DNA from: Tomocerus qinae
Taxonomy: Eukaryota; Arthropoda; Collembola; Entomobryomorpha; Tomoceridae
Assembly (NCBI GenBank): GCA_020055645.1
Contig: CM034546.1
Span: 70,184,001-70,248,000 of the forward strand
DNA length: 64,000 nt
Direction of reading: 5' to 3'
Position numbers and translations under genes: made by a program. The number at the start of each line of letters is the position of its first letter. Position 1 is the first letter of the stretch. Shown here piece after piece: positions 36,524-49,605 of the stretch. The notes under the pieces were generated by a model. It was not told where the DNA came from. It saw only the letters and a program-made list of their open reading frames with translations, and did not search any database.

Positions 36524-37918
36524 AATATTCTAACTGTTAATCAGACTGAACAAATTATTTCGGCTACTGGGTTTACGAAATTTTGATTAATAAGATTTTA
36601 TGATGTTCAAATCTATAAATTGCCACAAATAGTAGCACTATTTTGACCATGAGGTAACTGGAAAATATTTCTGAATTTTTACCATTTTGACCATAGGTTG
36701 TCACAATTGTATCTAAATTTCTTAACTAAGGCATAGTAGTAATTTATTTCTTCTACGTAAGTTAGAGTTATTGTGCTAAAAGAAGGTTGAATAAAAACAC
36801 AGTTTAGACCTCATAAAAACATTTTTATTTTACCGAATCCGGAATCTATATGCAAAATAGATTGATATCTTCAATGTCTTTAATTGCACACCATCAACTC
36901 TTTTGACCATATAATTAAAAATGTTCGGTCAAAATTTATAATTGTCAAGCTAAAATATGTAATCATTTAAGGATTAATATCCCATACAAATGATGAGCAT
37001 CCACCATTACAAAAAATTCAAATAATATTACTCCCAATAAAGTCATAACTTTTTTGTAAGAAATTTTTATTTTATTAAAGTTTGTACGCTCTATACATCC
37101 AAATGGGTAGAATATGTACTGTATATTTATATGCACTGTTAACTGATTATACGAGGCTGTGAGATATAACTTGAATAAGTTTCGAACAATCAATTTACAT
37201 AAAATACATACAAAATTGAATTTATAAAAATTGGTAAGATTGTTAAGAAATGAAAAAAGTAATAGGACAAAACTGGCTGGCAGCAGTTAATGAAATCGCA
37301 CAGAGACACAAGTTGTCACTACCTGAGAGAAACCCTTTTATAATATGCATTACTCCCAATAATAATTTACTCCCAGCAGTGTATTAAAATCATCCTGTTG
37401 GTAAATTAACCTTAGGTTCACATGCAAAAATGCTTTTGAATAATGCTTTCCCCACCACCGCATAAATGTTATATTACTATCTATATTGATAGTCAATTCA
37501 CCATCTTATCAACTGTTTATGATAATGTTAGTTTTGGAAACATGTCATTTTATAAATGCATATTTTCTGTAAAGTAATTGGCACTTTGACGTTTCCTTGT
37601 ATCCTTTTCATTAATCTAGGTATGGAAAGAGTTCCAAATATCCCTGTAGAAACAAATAGCAGAATATTAAAAATTTGGTAATCCTCGTCCTCATAACAAG
37701 TAGAAATTTCGACTCTATTGAATTAACTGCTATTTTTACTTTGCACTTCCAGATTAGAATTTCGAATTCCCAAATTGGTCTCCTTATTTATACCACAATT
37801 CTCATTTACGATAATAAATCTCCCCAAACTGTTCACCCAGTGCACAAAAATGCCATTGATAAAAAAGATTAAGACGTAATATTGCAAATTTAAATGCTCA
37901 AATTCATATGTAGTAATA

Positions 37919-40900
37919 CTAGTGAGATGATAAAAAAGCATAAAAAGTTGTAAATTTCAAAGTTCTTCTAAATATATAAATAAATAATATATAAATAAAT
38001 ATATATAATATAAATATAATATAATATATATATATAATATATATGTAATATATAATATATATATATAATATATATGTAATATATAATATATATAAATATA
38101 TATATATAATATATAAATATATATAATATAATATAAATAAATGATATATAAATAAATAAATAATATAAATAAATAATATAAATAAATCCACTTCTAAATG
38201 CGGTATCGATAAATTTAGTACACAATTTAAAAAACTATAGTCCACAATATAATGTGCTTTAATTTGCCATAATTGTACTTACTGGTATTCTGGTGTAAAT
38301 GTCAATGGACCAGAGGAAGAATAATTTTGGTCTGTGTCCGGTGACAAAAACGGATGTGGAGTGTGCAGTGATTCTACTACATGTGGAGACTCAGCTCTAT
38401 CCATCCTAAAAATTTGTTTATTATTAAAAAGTTTATCTTATTAAAAATTGATAAGTACGATCAAGAGAATAAACTTACATTTGACATCCATGGACATTAG
38501 TATAATTGCTGGAATATGAAGGATTGTTTTGGTTATTCTCAAATGCCTCTCCAAAAGTAGGCAAACTATTTCCGTAACCCATAGGCTGACTCTCCTGAGG
38601 CTGAGGATTTTTAAAATCTCCTTGCAACGGTTGGTCCAACCTCAATGAAAACAAGAAAACGAGCGTTTTTAGTGATCGGCTTGTTTTATCATAACAAATA
38701 ATTTTTTTCATCTGTTTCTCGATTTCAGTTTCCAAAGAAGATCAAATGATTTTTTGCAAAAATACGAAAACAAATTTAGTTACTTTCGCTGTTTCAAAAT
38801 TATGTAAAATTATTTTAATCAATAATTTCATTATTTTTAGTTTCTATTTAGTTTCTATTTAGTTTCTATATTTCCCTACAATCAAATCAAATCGCAATTA
38901 TTTTTGGAAACGCTAAATTAAAGGAATGCTTACAATGTTGATATTATATATTATATTTAATAACAAAATATTCAATATCTTTGTTATATATTATAATAAG
39001 CAAGATAAAAAATAACTACTTTTGTACATCAAAATTTTATGTTTGCATTTGGTATTCTACAAATTAGTATGCCTAGGTATATATTATATTGGACTTACTG
39101 ACAATCTGGTGTTGGTATAGGTGCACTAGACACGAAATGACTTTGGGCCATGTTCGATGTGTTTGAAAGATTTCTTGGGGTCGCTGTTTTAAATATTTCG
39201 AGTATTGCCAAATCTTGTTGAAAGTGGCTGCCCGTGCTAAAATTAAGATAAACATCACAATATTTAAAAGATGGGGTACAGAAAAATAACTTGATTTCCA
39301 CTCCATATCATTATATTATTATAATTATCGCTAATTGCGACAAAATGACAAAGTTAAATATTTAAAAGATTTATTTGCGAATTTAGTCCTTTTAGCTATA
39401 ATATCTGTAATTAAAGCTTACACTCCTGCAGCCTGTGGTGATCTTTGAGAGTAATTATCAGTATCAAAGTGATCAAAGCATTGGGGAGTATATTCTGCAT
39501 TTCTGTTGTATCTGTATTCATTCACTTCATCCGAATTCTGGGATGATTGATGGTCCTGGTCTATTCTGGAAAGTATGTAATGAAATACAAATAGCGTAAT
39601 TAACTAATTAAATATACTAAGAACGCAATTGCATTGGTAAAATAAGATATACAATATCTATTTGTAGGTATTTATAATAATTAAACTCAAATAGTATGAT
39701 CATACTCCATTCCGAAGGATGGAGAAAGTGATGGATTGCTGTAAGTATCAGTAGAGGAAGATGATGCACCGTTCGGACCCAAAGAAAGCTTTACAATCCT
39801 GAAAAATTATCGTGAAGTAATAATTATTAAATATTCCGCTATTTGAAAATGAGGCCCAACACTAATAATCTAAAATTTTCCTGAAAGCATTTGGAAAATG
39901 TGACAAAATGTTTGTTTGAAGTCTGTGCTTAGGGTTTGATTTACACGACTCAGAATTTTTAGTTACCTTTAAAGTATTTTTTGGTTTGATCACTTATTGT
40001 AAACGCGTAATTATTTTAGGGGAAATTTGGACATGCATAATAATAATAATTACTATTTTTCTAAAAATGGGATAATTCGGGATAGTCATTCTCTACTATG
40101 CACTAACTAGTGAGTTGTATCAAGGTGTAAGAAGGGGATTTTTACTTTTTATCATTTTCCAATTAACTGATGTTGTATAAGTTCCGTAGCAATTTAATAT
40201 AATTGAAAAAATACTTCTTGTATAACTGTTGTAAATAATACCCTTGAATTATTCATTTCTGTCAACATATTCTTGAAAGTCGAAAATGAGTCACAAATGG
40301 CCTATAAAGATCTGTTTTTGGATTTCGGGTGGGGGAGGGCATTTGCCACTTGTGCCGCTTGAATACAGCCTTGAGAATTATAAATCTATTCACCTACTAC
40401 ATATTATGCTATTGTATCCATTCAATATAAAATAAATTGAAATTAGGGATTCTATGTTATGCTAACAATAAATAGTATAAGACATTCCGCGGGTCTGAAA
40501 GATTAAATATAAATTGACCATTAAAAGATACTATATTTTATGATTGTGTAAATATTCTAAGCCACACAGTCATGGTCAATAAAAACTGTAATTTCTAAAT
40601 CCAATTGCAACTTGTTATATGCGATATAAGTGAAAGGGATGAATCATGTGAAAAGTGGCATCCAACCAAAAAAAAAGCCCACTACTACTTACTGTTCAGA
40701 TGGAATGATGGGATCGTAGCCCAGTTTTTCCTTGCATCTGTCTTTGGGGCTAAGACGATATTTTTCGAAGGCTTCTTCTTTGTTGAAGGGTTGCATATTA
40801 CTACCTTGATACACATACTTGACATTAAGTAACCCAATGACTTTTTCTGCAAAAGCATTCTTTAAGAACCGTTTTGGAATCAAATATTTTTGTAAGTCTT

Positions 40901-42474
40901 GTTTGGTGATTGGTTCACATGTGCCAATATATATTCCATCTGAAACAAAAATAGATAAAAAATAAATCACATCCATAATAATACGGATTAGCGAATAATA
41001 ATTGTATCACAATTTACCTGCACCAACGTAGCTTATAGTTATAGCACCAGACGTAGATTCAGAAAATCGTGTGACAAATGTCCCTGCAGGACATCCTCTG
41101 AGCTTACTTTCCGCGTTAGATCTGCCCACAAAGCCTAGCATGCATTGTTGTAGCTGCTTGTCGGTCCAAATACCTTTCAGACACGTTTTGACTAAATCCA
41201 GTATGCCGTAAAACCAAGAGTAAAAGCTGAACTTTAACAATTTCCCGTTATACTTCATATTATTTTTCCAAAAGGGCTTCTCAAGTATCTGTACTTCATG
41301 TTCTTCTTTTTGTCTGTCATTATAAAAATTTATACACCTCAATATAAACATAGGCAAAGGTAATAATGGTATAGAGTAGGGAATCAATAATTTGCGAACC
41401 TTCCAATCTGTTCTTTTGGTACTTCGTGCAATGCGATTAGTTTTTCTTTCAGATAATCAACCTGATCGGAACTTAATGCCCTGCCAGTCTCCAATTTAAA
41501 TTGCTTCTCCAGCTCTCTTAATACCAGAGGTAGAGGAACGCTTTCAAGACAATCTCTGGTAGCACGATTAGGAAGTTTTGCTACCAAATGGTTGTCCCAA
41601 AAGTTTTTGCCAGCAGTCTTGGGATCTTGACTACAATGGCTGGTAATAACAAATGGCCGCGAAGTAACTCCACCGCTGAAAAACTTGGTTTTATTGGAAT
41701 GCAACTTGAAATAAAAATACTTTTTAGCTTCCATTACAAGTTTTCCATTGTCACGCTCACGCGGCTCACGATTGACAGTTGGAAATTTACAACCATTGAA
41801 TCGAGCTTGATATACTTCGCTTTTCTCGTCCTTTGTAAGTGGAATTTCCATAATTAAAGCAAATTTAATGGGCTCTTTTAACTTTCCGCTCAAATCACGT
41901 ATGGATAAGTTGCTATTGGTACACACAAAATTCTGGTTACTGTAAACTCATATTTCATGCAAAATATGACATAATAATATATGGTAAAAAATATCTCTGA
42001 GATCATTGTTTACTCTATTTACAGACAAGGGTGCTACATAGTTCAAAACCTGGAGATGCTTCCTGCTTACAACAAAACTTGAAAATTTTACTTGAATATA
42101 TTGCAATTTCTTGAAATTGCAAGAATAAAACTACATACAGTACTCTACAAGGAGATATAATTTTCCATAGCAAGTCGAAACAAATAATTTATAAAATCAT
42201 ATTATAATGACATTCGGCAAAACCTTTTCATCAAAGCTTTATCCTCCTCCTCAGAATCAACGAGTCGTCCATCCCGCAATAATGTTTTAGGATTTTCGTC
42301 CAGTTCATACAGTCTAACTTGCACTTCCAATGACGAAGTGTTTTGCAACACTTTGTGAAGGCAAAGGTGACGAACTATCATTTCACTAATCTTTGCATTT
42401 TTTGATAACTTTTCCTTTGGTTGCTTTTCTACTACCAATGTTGAGTTCAGAAGCTGCTGTAATAAATTTGCAAC
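37919..42474 (-). CDS. STAT: STAT transcription factor, C-terminal ten exons (N-terminal exons missing)
   Basis: Exons by my reading: 42474-42224, 41939-41400, 41313-41018, 40939-40693, 39798-39706, 39565-39422, 39236-39099, 38640-38479, 38405-38283 and a tentative last 37967-37919. All junctions are GT-AG and in phase (680 residues). Order: end of coiled coil and start of the DNA-binding domain (VVEKQPKEKLSKNAKISEM), DNA-binding core (SRPFVITSHCSQDPKTAGKN), linker, SH2 domain with the phosphotyrosine-binding Arg in GTFVTRFSES (visible residue 346), then KYVYQG...EEAFEKY and the JAK-target tyrosine in LGYDPI (visible residue 437). The tail is long and rich in Ser, Asn, Gln and Pro (transactivation). 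On JAK phosphorylation, STATs dimerise through SH2-pTyr contacts and enter the nucleus. Layout is nearest STAT5/6 and fly Stat92E. Confidence 0.85.
37968..38200. repeat. AT-rich microsatellite (TATATAA / AATAA type)
   Basis: About 230 bp of imperfect TATA, ATATAA and AATAAAT repeats. It lies in the last putative intron of the STAT gene. The long tyrosine/isoleucine-rich frames it opens on the minus strand are low-complexity artefacts. Confidence 0.85.
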
Positions 42475-42484
42475 CTGAAAGAAG

Positions 42485-43680
42485 AAAATTTCGGTATATA
42501 CTTTTTGATGGGAAAAACGCGGTTTTTAACAAAAATTAAATAGCTAAGTATTTATATATGTAAAATCTAGACTCCGTCAGTAAAGACATCCATAAGCCCC
42601 CGTCGCGTCGCTAAAGAATGCTGAACACAATTAAATTCGACATTTGTATACAGGGTGGTCGGAAATGAACTAGGACTTTTGACTTCCACCTTAAATAATT
42701 CTGGAACAGGTTATGATATTACAACAAGAATACCAGCATCTTAAAGAGCATGCGTTTCTTAGTCAGATTCGAAATTTTGAGTCCCATACTAGGACTGCAA
42801 CTGCATAAGATAGGGTGCGAAACAAATAAAAAGCGAAAAATGGCTTTCTGTCCTTTTAGTNNNNNNNNNNNNNNNNNNNNNNNNNNNNNNNNNNNNNNNN
42901 NNNNNNNNNNNNNNNNNNNNNNNNNNNNNNNNNNNNNNNNNNNNNNNNNNNNNNNNNNNNTGCGTAAGGATTTAAAAGATAAAGTCTGCTATCGTTTTTC
43001 TAATGGATGATTTTTAGCTTGCCCCAAATTTCTATGCACAATGATTTTTATTACAATAGGTAGGTAATGTCATGTTCATATAACATTAGACTATCAAAAA
43101 GTGTTACGTGTAGGCATAGCAAGGAAAGGTTGAATATTATTTTTTAAGCCATTAATTTCTTACTAAAGATGTTAATCGTAAAATGCATTGTTTTTATTAT
43201 TATACACGTGCATATAAGCAGGAAATTATGTTTGAAATTGTTGTTATACTGAATTATGATGCATTAAAGAGTTAAGACATAAGACAGTGTAGTTTTATAT
43301 ATACAGTTATAGTAAAATCTTCATTTTAATGAGTAGCCAACTTAATTTTCCTGTAAAATTGGTATTTTATAAGTTTAGAAGCTATCAAATAGTATTAAAC
43401 AAAACTTCCAACTATTTCCAGATGTAGATTTATCTTTAGTGTTATATCTCCAATAGTAGTTTCAGATCTAGCATTTTAATGTTCCCAGAAGTTATAATTT
43501 ATTTTGTATCTAGTACCTAGTATAATATTATTATGTTGCTTACTAAGCAGAACCGGTCTTACTGATACATGTTAAAACCATTCGTGCAATTCTCAGTTCC
43601 ACACAAGTTCCAGACAGACAATTCGTACATCATTTGTACCAAGCAGAGATTTTCAATGTTTCAAATAGTTTTTAAAGCGG
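42485..43680. other. Assembly gap region between STAT and the flavoprotein gene
   Basis: It contains exactly 100 N (42861-42960), a conventional placeholder for unknown length. No STAT N-terminal exon is readable on either side. ACAGGGTGGTCGGAAATG at about 42650 resembles a transposon end; a repeat could explain why assembly broke here. The right flank (42961-43680) shows no exon. Confidence 0.6.
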
Positions 43681-43684
43681 TAAC

Positions 43685-46544
43685 ATGGCACTACTCATAA
43701 TCACAGCTGTAGCAACTTTAATACTTCTTCCAGCGATATTTACTAAATTATCGATATGGCCATTTGGACCGTCCATAAATCCGTAAGTTTTTATTCTACA
43801 GGTTGCATTATTTATATTGAAAGTTAATTTGATTGATTTCTGAGGTTTTTTGTACTATAGATTACCACATTTGAGTTACACGTCTTACCTTCAAAATCCT
43901 GTTTGTCTCCCAAGTGAAAATATTCGTTATCCTAAAACCCAAGAAGATGTTGTTGCTATTGTTAATGAAGCTATATCTAGAAAAACTACTGTTAAAGCTT
44001 TTGGACATCGACATTCTATGACTGATATTATCTGCACTGATGGAATTCCAGTGGATATGAGAGGAATTCAGGGAATCTTTTACAATGCACAAGATGAGAC
44101 GGCGACTGTTGGGGCTGGAGTTTATCTTTATGACTTTGCAACTTACTTGAGAGAGCGAGGAAGAGCGTTAAGAACTGTTCCAGGATTTGGAAATATTACT
44201 ATTGGCGGAGCTGTGGGAACTGGAGCACATGGATCATCTATTAGATACAATTCTTCTATTTCGGAACAAGTGGTTGGACTCACAATTGTCGATGGACGGG
44301 GACAATTGAGAAAAATTGACAAAGAAGAAGACCTAAAAGCATTCCGTATCCATTTAGGTCTTCTAGGAATAGTTCTAGATTTAACTCTGGCCACAGTGCC
44401 ATTATATAAAGTGCTAGCTCATAACTACGTTGTCAGTGAAGATATTTTAACAGATGGAAGAATCATTGACATTGCAAAAAATACTGATCAAGCCTCAGTT
44501 TATTGGTTTCCATCACTCAAACAAGTAAGAAACTAAAATAATCTAAATTTTCGTGTGTAGAAGTTAAGATTTCAATTATTACAGTCTACTCCCAAAAGTA
44601 TTCAGAAAACCGACAAAATTGAGAATATCCATAAACATTTATGCAAGGGTTTTCTGAAGTATGTTTCTATAAATGGATATTGGATACAGAAAAGTTAGTA
44701 TTCGGAATATATATTTTTTGCTTCAGAAAATCCAATAATGGACCAAGATTTAATTGTAATCGACGAAACAAAACTATAAGCATACCGTAATACAATTCCA
44801 CGGTGCAAGTAGGGTATTTTTTTCTGAGGATTATTTTCAATGGCTTCTTCCCGTGTATGCTTTTTATATCCTAGAATGTTTATTAATTTATGAAAACGTT
44901 TTGAACGCAGGTTGTAATTGCAAACTGGACGATAGTGGATGTGAGTACTCAAGGAGATGCATGGAGCAACGACCATGTACCACCAACTTCAGAAACATTT
45001 AACATTCTTGGGGTTTCTGGAGCGGAAGTGTTGCAAGAAATGAAATCCTTGTCGGGATTAAATTTAATGGAATTATACTGTCAACAAGTTTTAATTAGAA
45101 CAGTTCCGGATTTCGTTCCAATTTACACTGAAGACGGAGTTCATGTCAAAAATCCTGCTATAGGATATTACGATTTAATGTTTGCTCCGATTTGTAAAGA
45201 TAGTGGATATTATCAATGTTTTTGGTTCCACGGACCAAACCACAACATTACATTGATAGACAATGAATTTTCACTCCCTCTTGATCTACTTCCAAGATTC
45301 ATTATCACAATTAAAGACATTCTTTACAAAAGCCCTGCAGCTTTTCCATTATTTGGGATGCTGATGAGATTTTCAAAATCTTCAAAGACGTATATGTCAT
45401 CCAGCTATGGTCGTGACTCCTGCCACTTTGAATTCTACACGATGAAAAGGAAAAATGCATACGAAAATCCCAGCGTGAGCTTGGCTGCTTATCAAACCAT
45501 AACACAATCTCTGGTACAAAAAATATTATTTGAGAAGTTAGCAAAATGGAATATCGTGATATATCTATGTTATAACTTAATGAAAGACAAGCGAAAACTT
45601 TTACAGCGAGGAAAGAGATAGAGATGATGTACCGTAATTAAACAAGATAAATCGACCAATTTGTTGAAACTATAAGAGCGTTTAGTATTCTTATGGAGAT
45701 AACAATAAATTTAGTAAAATATAAGTTTTCAACTAAGTATTGCTAATCGAAACGTTTACGAAATATTTTTTTTTAATCAAAGAGCAATTGGACGAAATTA
45801 ACTTTCAAGATTTTCAATCGTCCGGAATAACTTTCTCCCCAATTCCTAAAAACATCGACATTAATGAATAAGCTTGTCTATATTAATTGTTTAATTAAAA
45901 ACATTGAGTGGTTGGAAAACTGAAACTTCTCTAATTACAACGTTTATAAGTTTCAGATTCAACGTTTTTCCAAGATCAGAGCATCTTCCATAATAGCTTT
46001 ATGCAGCACAGATTTTTCATCTTATCCTAATTTTTAAATTGAATATTTTTTTGAATAATTTCAGACTAGGGATTATAATGGACGATCTCATTGGGGGAAA
46101 TCCGGACTGCATTATCACAGTAGCGAAATGATTTCCATGAAGTTAGATCCTCAAGCCCGTTCTTCTTTTACAGCTAAAATGAAAGAGTATGACCCGGAAG
46201 GCATTTTCATGAACAGTTTTGGCCATCGATTGAATGGAGACGGATTCAAAATTGATACAGACCCTGCCACAACTCATTGTGCCCTTTTAGAGAACTGTGT
46301 CTGCTCTAAAAATGACGATTGTGCCAATGGCCAGATCTGCACGCACGTTGATGGATACCCGAACTACAGAGTATGTGATAACGTTAACTATTCCAATGCT
46401 CCAATCCGAAATTTACGTCCACATAATATTCCCAACTCCAACTTCAATAGTCTAGAGCAACTGCTATGCTCATCTGAATTGGGTTCCACAATTACCTTTA
46501 ATAGTACAATCAATTGCAACAATCCTAGAATCAGTAGGAAATAA
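43685..46544 (+). CDS. L-gulonolactone oxidase-like FAD-linked oxidase with plant-type cysteine-rich tail
   Basis: Exons: 43685-43782, 43861-44524, 44911-45513 and 46065-46544, all GT-AG and in phase, 614 residues. Residues 2-22 form a signal peptide or anchor. An FAD-binding PCMH domain spans about 50-225, with FGHRHSMTDIICTDG (His84 is the expected covalent flavin ligand) and IGGAVGTGAHGSS. The C-terminal sugar-lactone oxidase domain includes SSSYGRDSCHFEFYT, GRSHWGKSGL (464-467 HWGK) and DPEGIFMN. The final ~90 residues add six cysteines (527, 533, 535, 541, 547, 559) in HCALLENCVCSKNDDC and YRVC. Family enzymes oxidise L-gulono- or related aldonolactones with O2 in ascorbate synthesis. 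Vertebrate enzymes (~440 aa) lack this tail, whereas plant paralogues (~590 aa) have one. Substrate is unproven. Confidence 0.8.
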
Positions 46545-47200
46545 ACAATAATAAAATTTGTTTTTATAGTTTTTGTACCGTAATTTGTAATAATGTTTAA
46601 GGAAACTGCTTTGACTTTTATGTTACATAATTAGTCAACCTATATTAAGAGCATTTAAAGTTGAACTGATGTATAAAAATTAACTTCAGGACCTCTTAAG
46701 CTTTAATGTGATTTTGAACCTTATAATGTATTGGATATTGGATAACATACTGTTTGTTAATAACATATTGTGTTGAATACAGTCAATTTGTTATATGGCA
46801 ATAAAAAACAATTTATCAAACATTAATGGAAAAATGCTTCCCCAGCTAAATGTATTATTAGCTTGAACGAATAAAATTAGCACAATATTACTTCTGGACT
46901 TTACCAATATATTAATAATTGACATTTTAATTCAATAAAGGCTGATATATTATTTTGTATATTATTTTATATTATTTTTGATATAGAAATATTATTTTTA
47001 GTACTATGTACCATTACATGAGTTTATCTAGGCTTTCTCCTTGCGTTGGATCCATATTGTACAATGTTTGTGCCATTATATTCATTACATTAGATATCAA
47101 TTACATTAGACCTAAAATGACAAGACCTTATATTTCAACACGATACACTGATAATGATAACCATGCTCATTAGTTTGTGTTAAATTACCTACAATGGCAT
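46545..47200. other. Intergenic, no gene seen
   Basis: AT-rich spacer between the oxidase stop, with AATAAA-like signals within about 15 bp, and the NHL promoter region. No coding signal. Confidence 0.5.
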
Positions 47201-47416
47201 TAAGTATTTTAGGTTTACTAATCCCTTTTAATCCTTCAGTGGGAAGAAAGGACCTTTCACTAATTAGGAACGCTGGATGGAGAAAGGTGGGGGGCGTTTC
47301 TGGAAGTGAAAGGCTACGTGTTGCTACACGTCCGAAAAGAAGGGGGCGTTTTCTCGGTTAATAATAACAACGAAGTAGTACAATTTATGTATGTTGAAAT
47401 GGACCCTTCGGATACA

Positions 47417-47425
47417 TATAAAAGG
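47417..47425 (+). promoter_or_regulatory. TATA box of NHL gene copy 1
   Basis: TATAAAAGG lies about 250 bp before the start codon, in a block conserved with copy 2. A likely 5' UTR exon (starting near 47450) ends at the GTAAGTT donor at 47563; the acceptor TTTTCAG sits directly before ATG 47671. Confidence 0.7.
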
Positions 47426-47670
47426 CCTCCGAGTCCGTTCGGTCTTCATAGCAGTTTTTGCTCTTCCACAAACTACAACTCTTCTCCTAAAAGACTCTTG
47501 ACCTTCGTTTTACCTTTTCCTTCAACTTCGTGTCCTTGTTCCAGATTTGTTTTGAATATTTCAGTAAGTTAATTTCAATTTTTTCAAGTTTCAATGAAAA
47601 TTTGTTTTGTTTTTCAGGTTTCATTGAATTAGTTTACATTTGTTTATGAATATTTTTTGCATATTTTCAG

Positions 47671-49226
47671 ATGGAGACAACTGTTGAGCGGCCGTCCAGT
47701 CTGGAAGCTGGGATGAACTTCTTTCTGCCATCGGATCTGTTTGATGACGGACTGGATGCTGCTGGATACTCTTCACTTGCTTTGGCCACACCAGAGGAGG
47801 AGGAGTATGGAGCGACGAGGCTTGCGGATCTTGTGAGGGCATTCGCGTTGACTGAAGAGGAAGTGTGTGGGAGTCTGGAGCTGAAGATGGGGGATTTGGA
47901 GCATTTGAAAGACGAGGCTTGCGAATTCTGGATGGATGGAAGGAGCTTGGAGAAGATGGAGCTGAAGACCTTGGAGTGCTACGTGAGGAGCCCTTCCAGT
48001 GCCCGGTATCCTGTCCAGCTGGAACTCAAGTCCTCTCGGGTTTCGTGTGTCTATCGACCTCTGGAGTGCGGACCCCATACGGCTTTCCTCGTCATTCGGG
48101 ACCGCATCCAGTCTTCGCTCTCCTTCCACGTCTCCAGAAACTACTCGCTCCAACTTTATCCTGTCGTCTCTCTCCATATCCAGCTCGACCAATCCACCGG
48201 ACAACACCTCACACGCAAACCCTGGGGAATCGCCACCAGCAACAACACTGAACAGGTACTTAAATACAAGCCCTTCCTTTTTTCATAACTTGTGGCTATA
48301 AAATATAATTGAAACAATTAATTTTTATTATAGACAATTTTTCCGTGTTTTTACAAGCATTTTTAAAAGATATAATAATAATATTTGGTATTTTTCTGTT
48401 TGTTGATTTTAGCTGGGGATCTGTGATCGGGAGAAGCACGAGGTTCTTATTTTCCGTCCTGATGGAGAATTGGACTTTCGGTTCGGATCGTACGGAGCTG
48501 GTGATGGGGAGTTCAAACGTCCGATTGCCATGGCGTTTGACTGTGCTGGAGATCGTCTTGTTGTAGTGGACAAGGACAACCATCGGATTCAGATCTTCAC
48601 TTCCACCGGACAATTCATTTCTTCCTTCATCCTTCGGGAGTCGTGGACGTCGTCCGGGCCAATTCAAATATCCGTGGGATGTCGCCGTTTCTAAAGATGG
48701 ACAACTGATCGTCGTCGCCGACTCCAGAAACGCCCGCATCCAGTTCTTCGACTCTACCGGCCGATACATCAGTCAACACCGCGGACAGTTGCAGTACCCG
48801 AGAGGAGTCGCCTTCGACAATACAGGTAACTTAATTATTCTTTTGACTTGCTATTCTTTTCTTAAATAATTGAGTCTAATGGGTGGGAACTGTTTTTTGT
48901 TGATTGTAGGGGGCACTGTGTTCGTGACGGACTTCAATCTGCATTGCATGTTGAAGGTGGAGGTGAGGAGCGGGAGGAGCCAAGTTCTGGTGGACAACTC
49001 TCTTCTTCGGCGCCCATCTGGACTCGACGTGGATATCTGTGGCAACGTCATCGTCTGCGATTCCAGGAACCACTCGCTCAAAGTCTTCAACCCGTCCTCC
49101 GGAAAACTTGTCCAGACCATCCACTCCGTTGGCAACAAAGACCTGGACCTCCCTTTGGATATTTCCGTCATGCGTGCTGGATATCTCGCCGTTCTCGACC
49201 TCAACGGACGAGTCAGGATCTTCTAG
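47671..49226 (+). pseudogene. TRIM71/wech-type filamin-NHL protein without RING/B-box, copy 1 (7-base frameshift)
   Basis: Exons: 47671-48255, 48413-48825 and 48910-49226, GT-AG, phase-compatible. The N-terminal ~95 residues are acidic with no RING or B-box, followed by a filamin-like domain (about 105-185) and NHL repeats: [57 protein letters not shown]. The pattern is that of TRIM71/LIN-41/wech, RNA-binding beta-propellers that repress mRNAs. In exon 2 the frame is broken by seven extra bases (ATCCTTC, 48629-48635, a near-duplicate of the preceding TTCCTTC). Literal translation stops at 48692 after ~288 residues, leaving less than half the propeller. Beyond the lesion the frame is clean. 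Either a young pseudogene or a truncated product. Confidence 0.7.
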
Positions 49227-49605
49227 CCAATCAACACTCTTTTGTCCTCTTCAGTTTACTTCAATCTAATTTATTTTGAAACATTTCATAACTTAATTGT
49301 TTGTAAATATCATTTTTTAATTTTGACAAATATAATTTTTGTTTATTGTCTGTACATTATGGTTCTTTTGATGTAATAACTTTTTATAATAAATGACTAT
49401 TATTGAGAAGCTACTTACTTTTATTTATTCATTCATCATTTTTACTCTCAGAGCCATTTAGGTAGGAACTTTCAGGTTTCAGCAGATTTTTTGGCATTAG
49501 CTTTTAGTTCATTTTCCTAAATAATAGATAGATAAACCGGTTATTACGATAAAATTAACATTATTTCATATTTATGTTCATCCCGGCCAATCTGTTTAGG
49601 AATTA

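Noticed and set aside
37919-38245. Tyr/Ile-rich frames of 85-108 residues
   Set aside because: Low-complexity translation of the AT microsatellite.
44695-44976. 93-residue minus-strand frame
   Set aside because: It overlaps an intron and the start of exon 3 of the oxidase gene on the other strand; no features of its own.
45514-45621. Extension of oxidase exon 3 to the stop at 45621
   Set aside because: Reading through gives a lysine-rich tail and loses the HWGK block; the GTACAA donor at 45514 joins in phase to 46065 and restores the family sequence.
47773-48207. Long overlapping frames on both strands inside the NHL exons (also at 53489-53929)
   Set aside because: GC-richer coding sequence opens shadow frames; only one frame gives filamin and NHL motifs.
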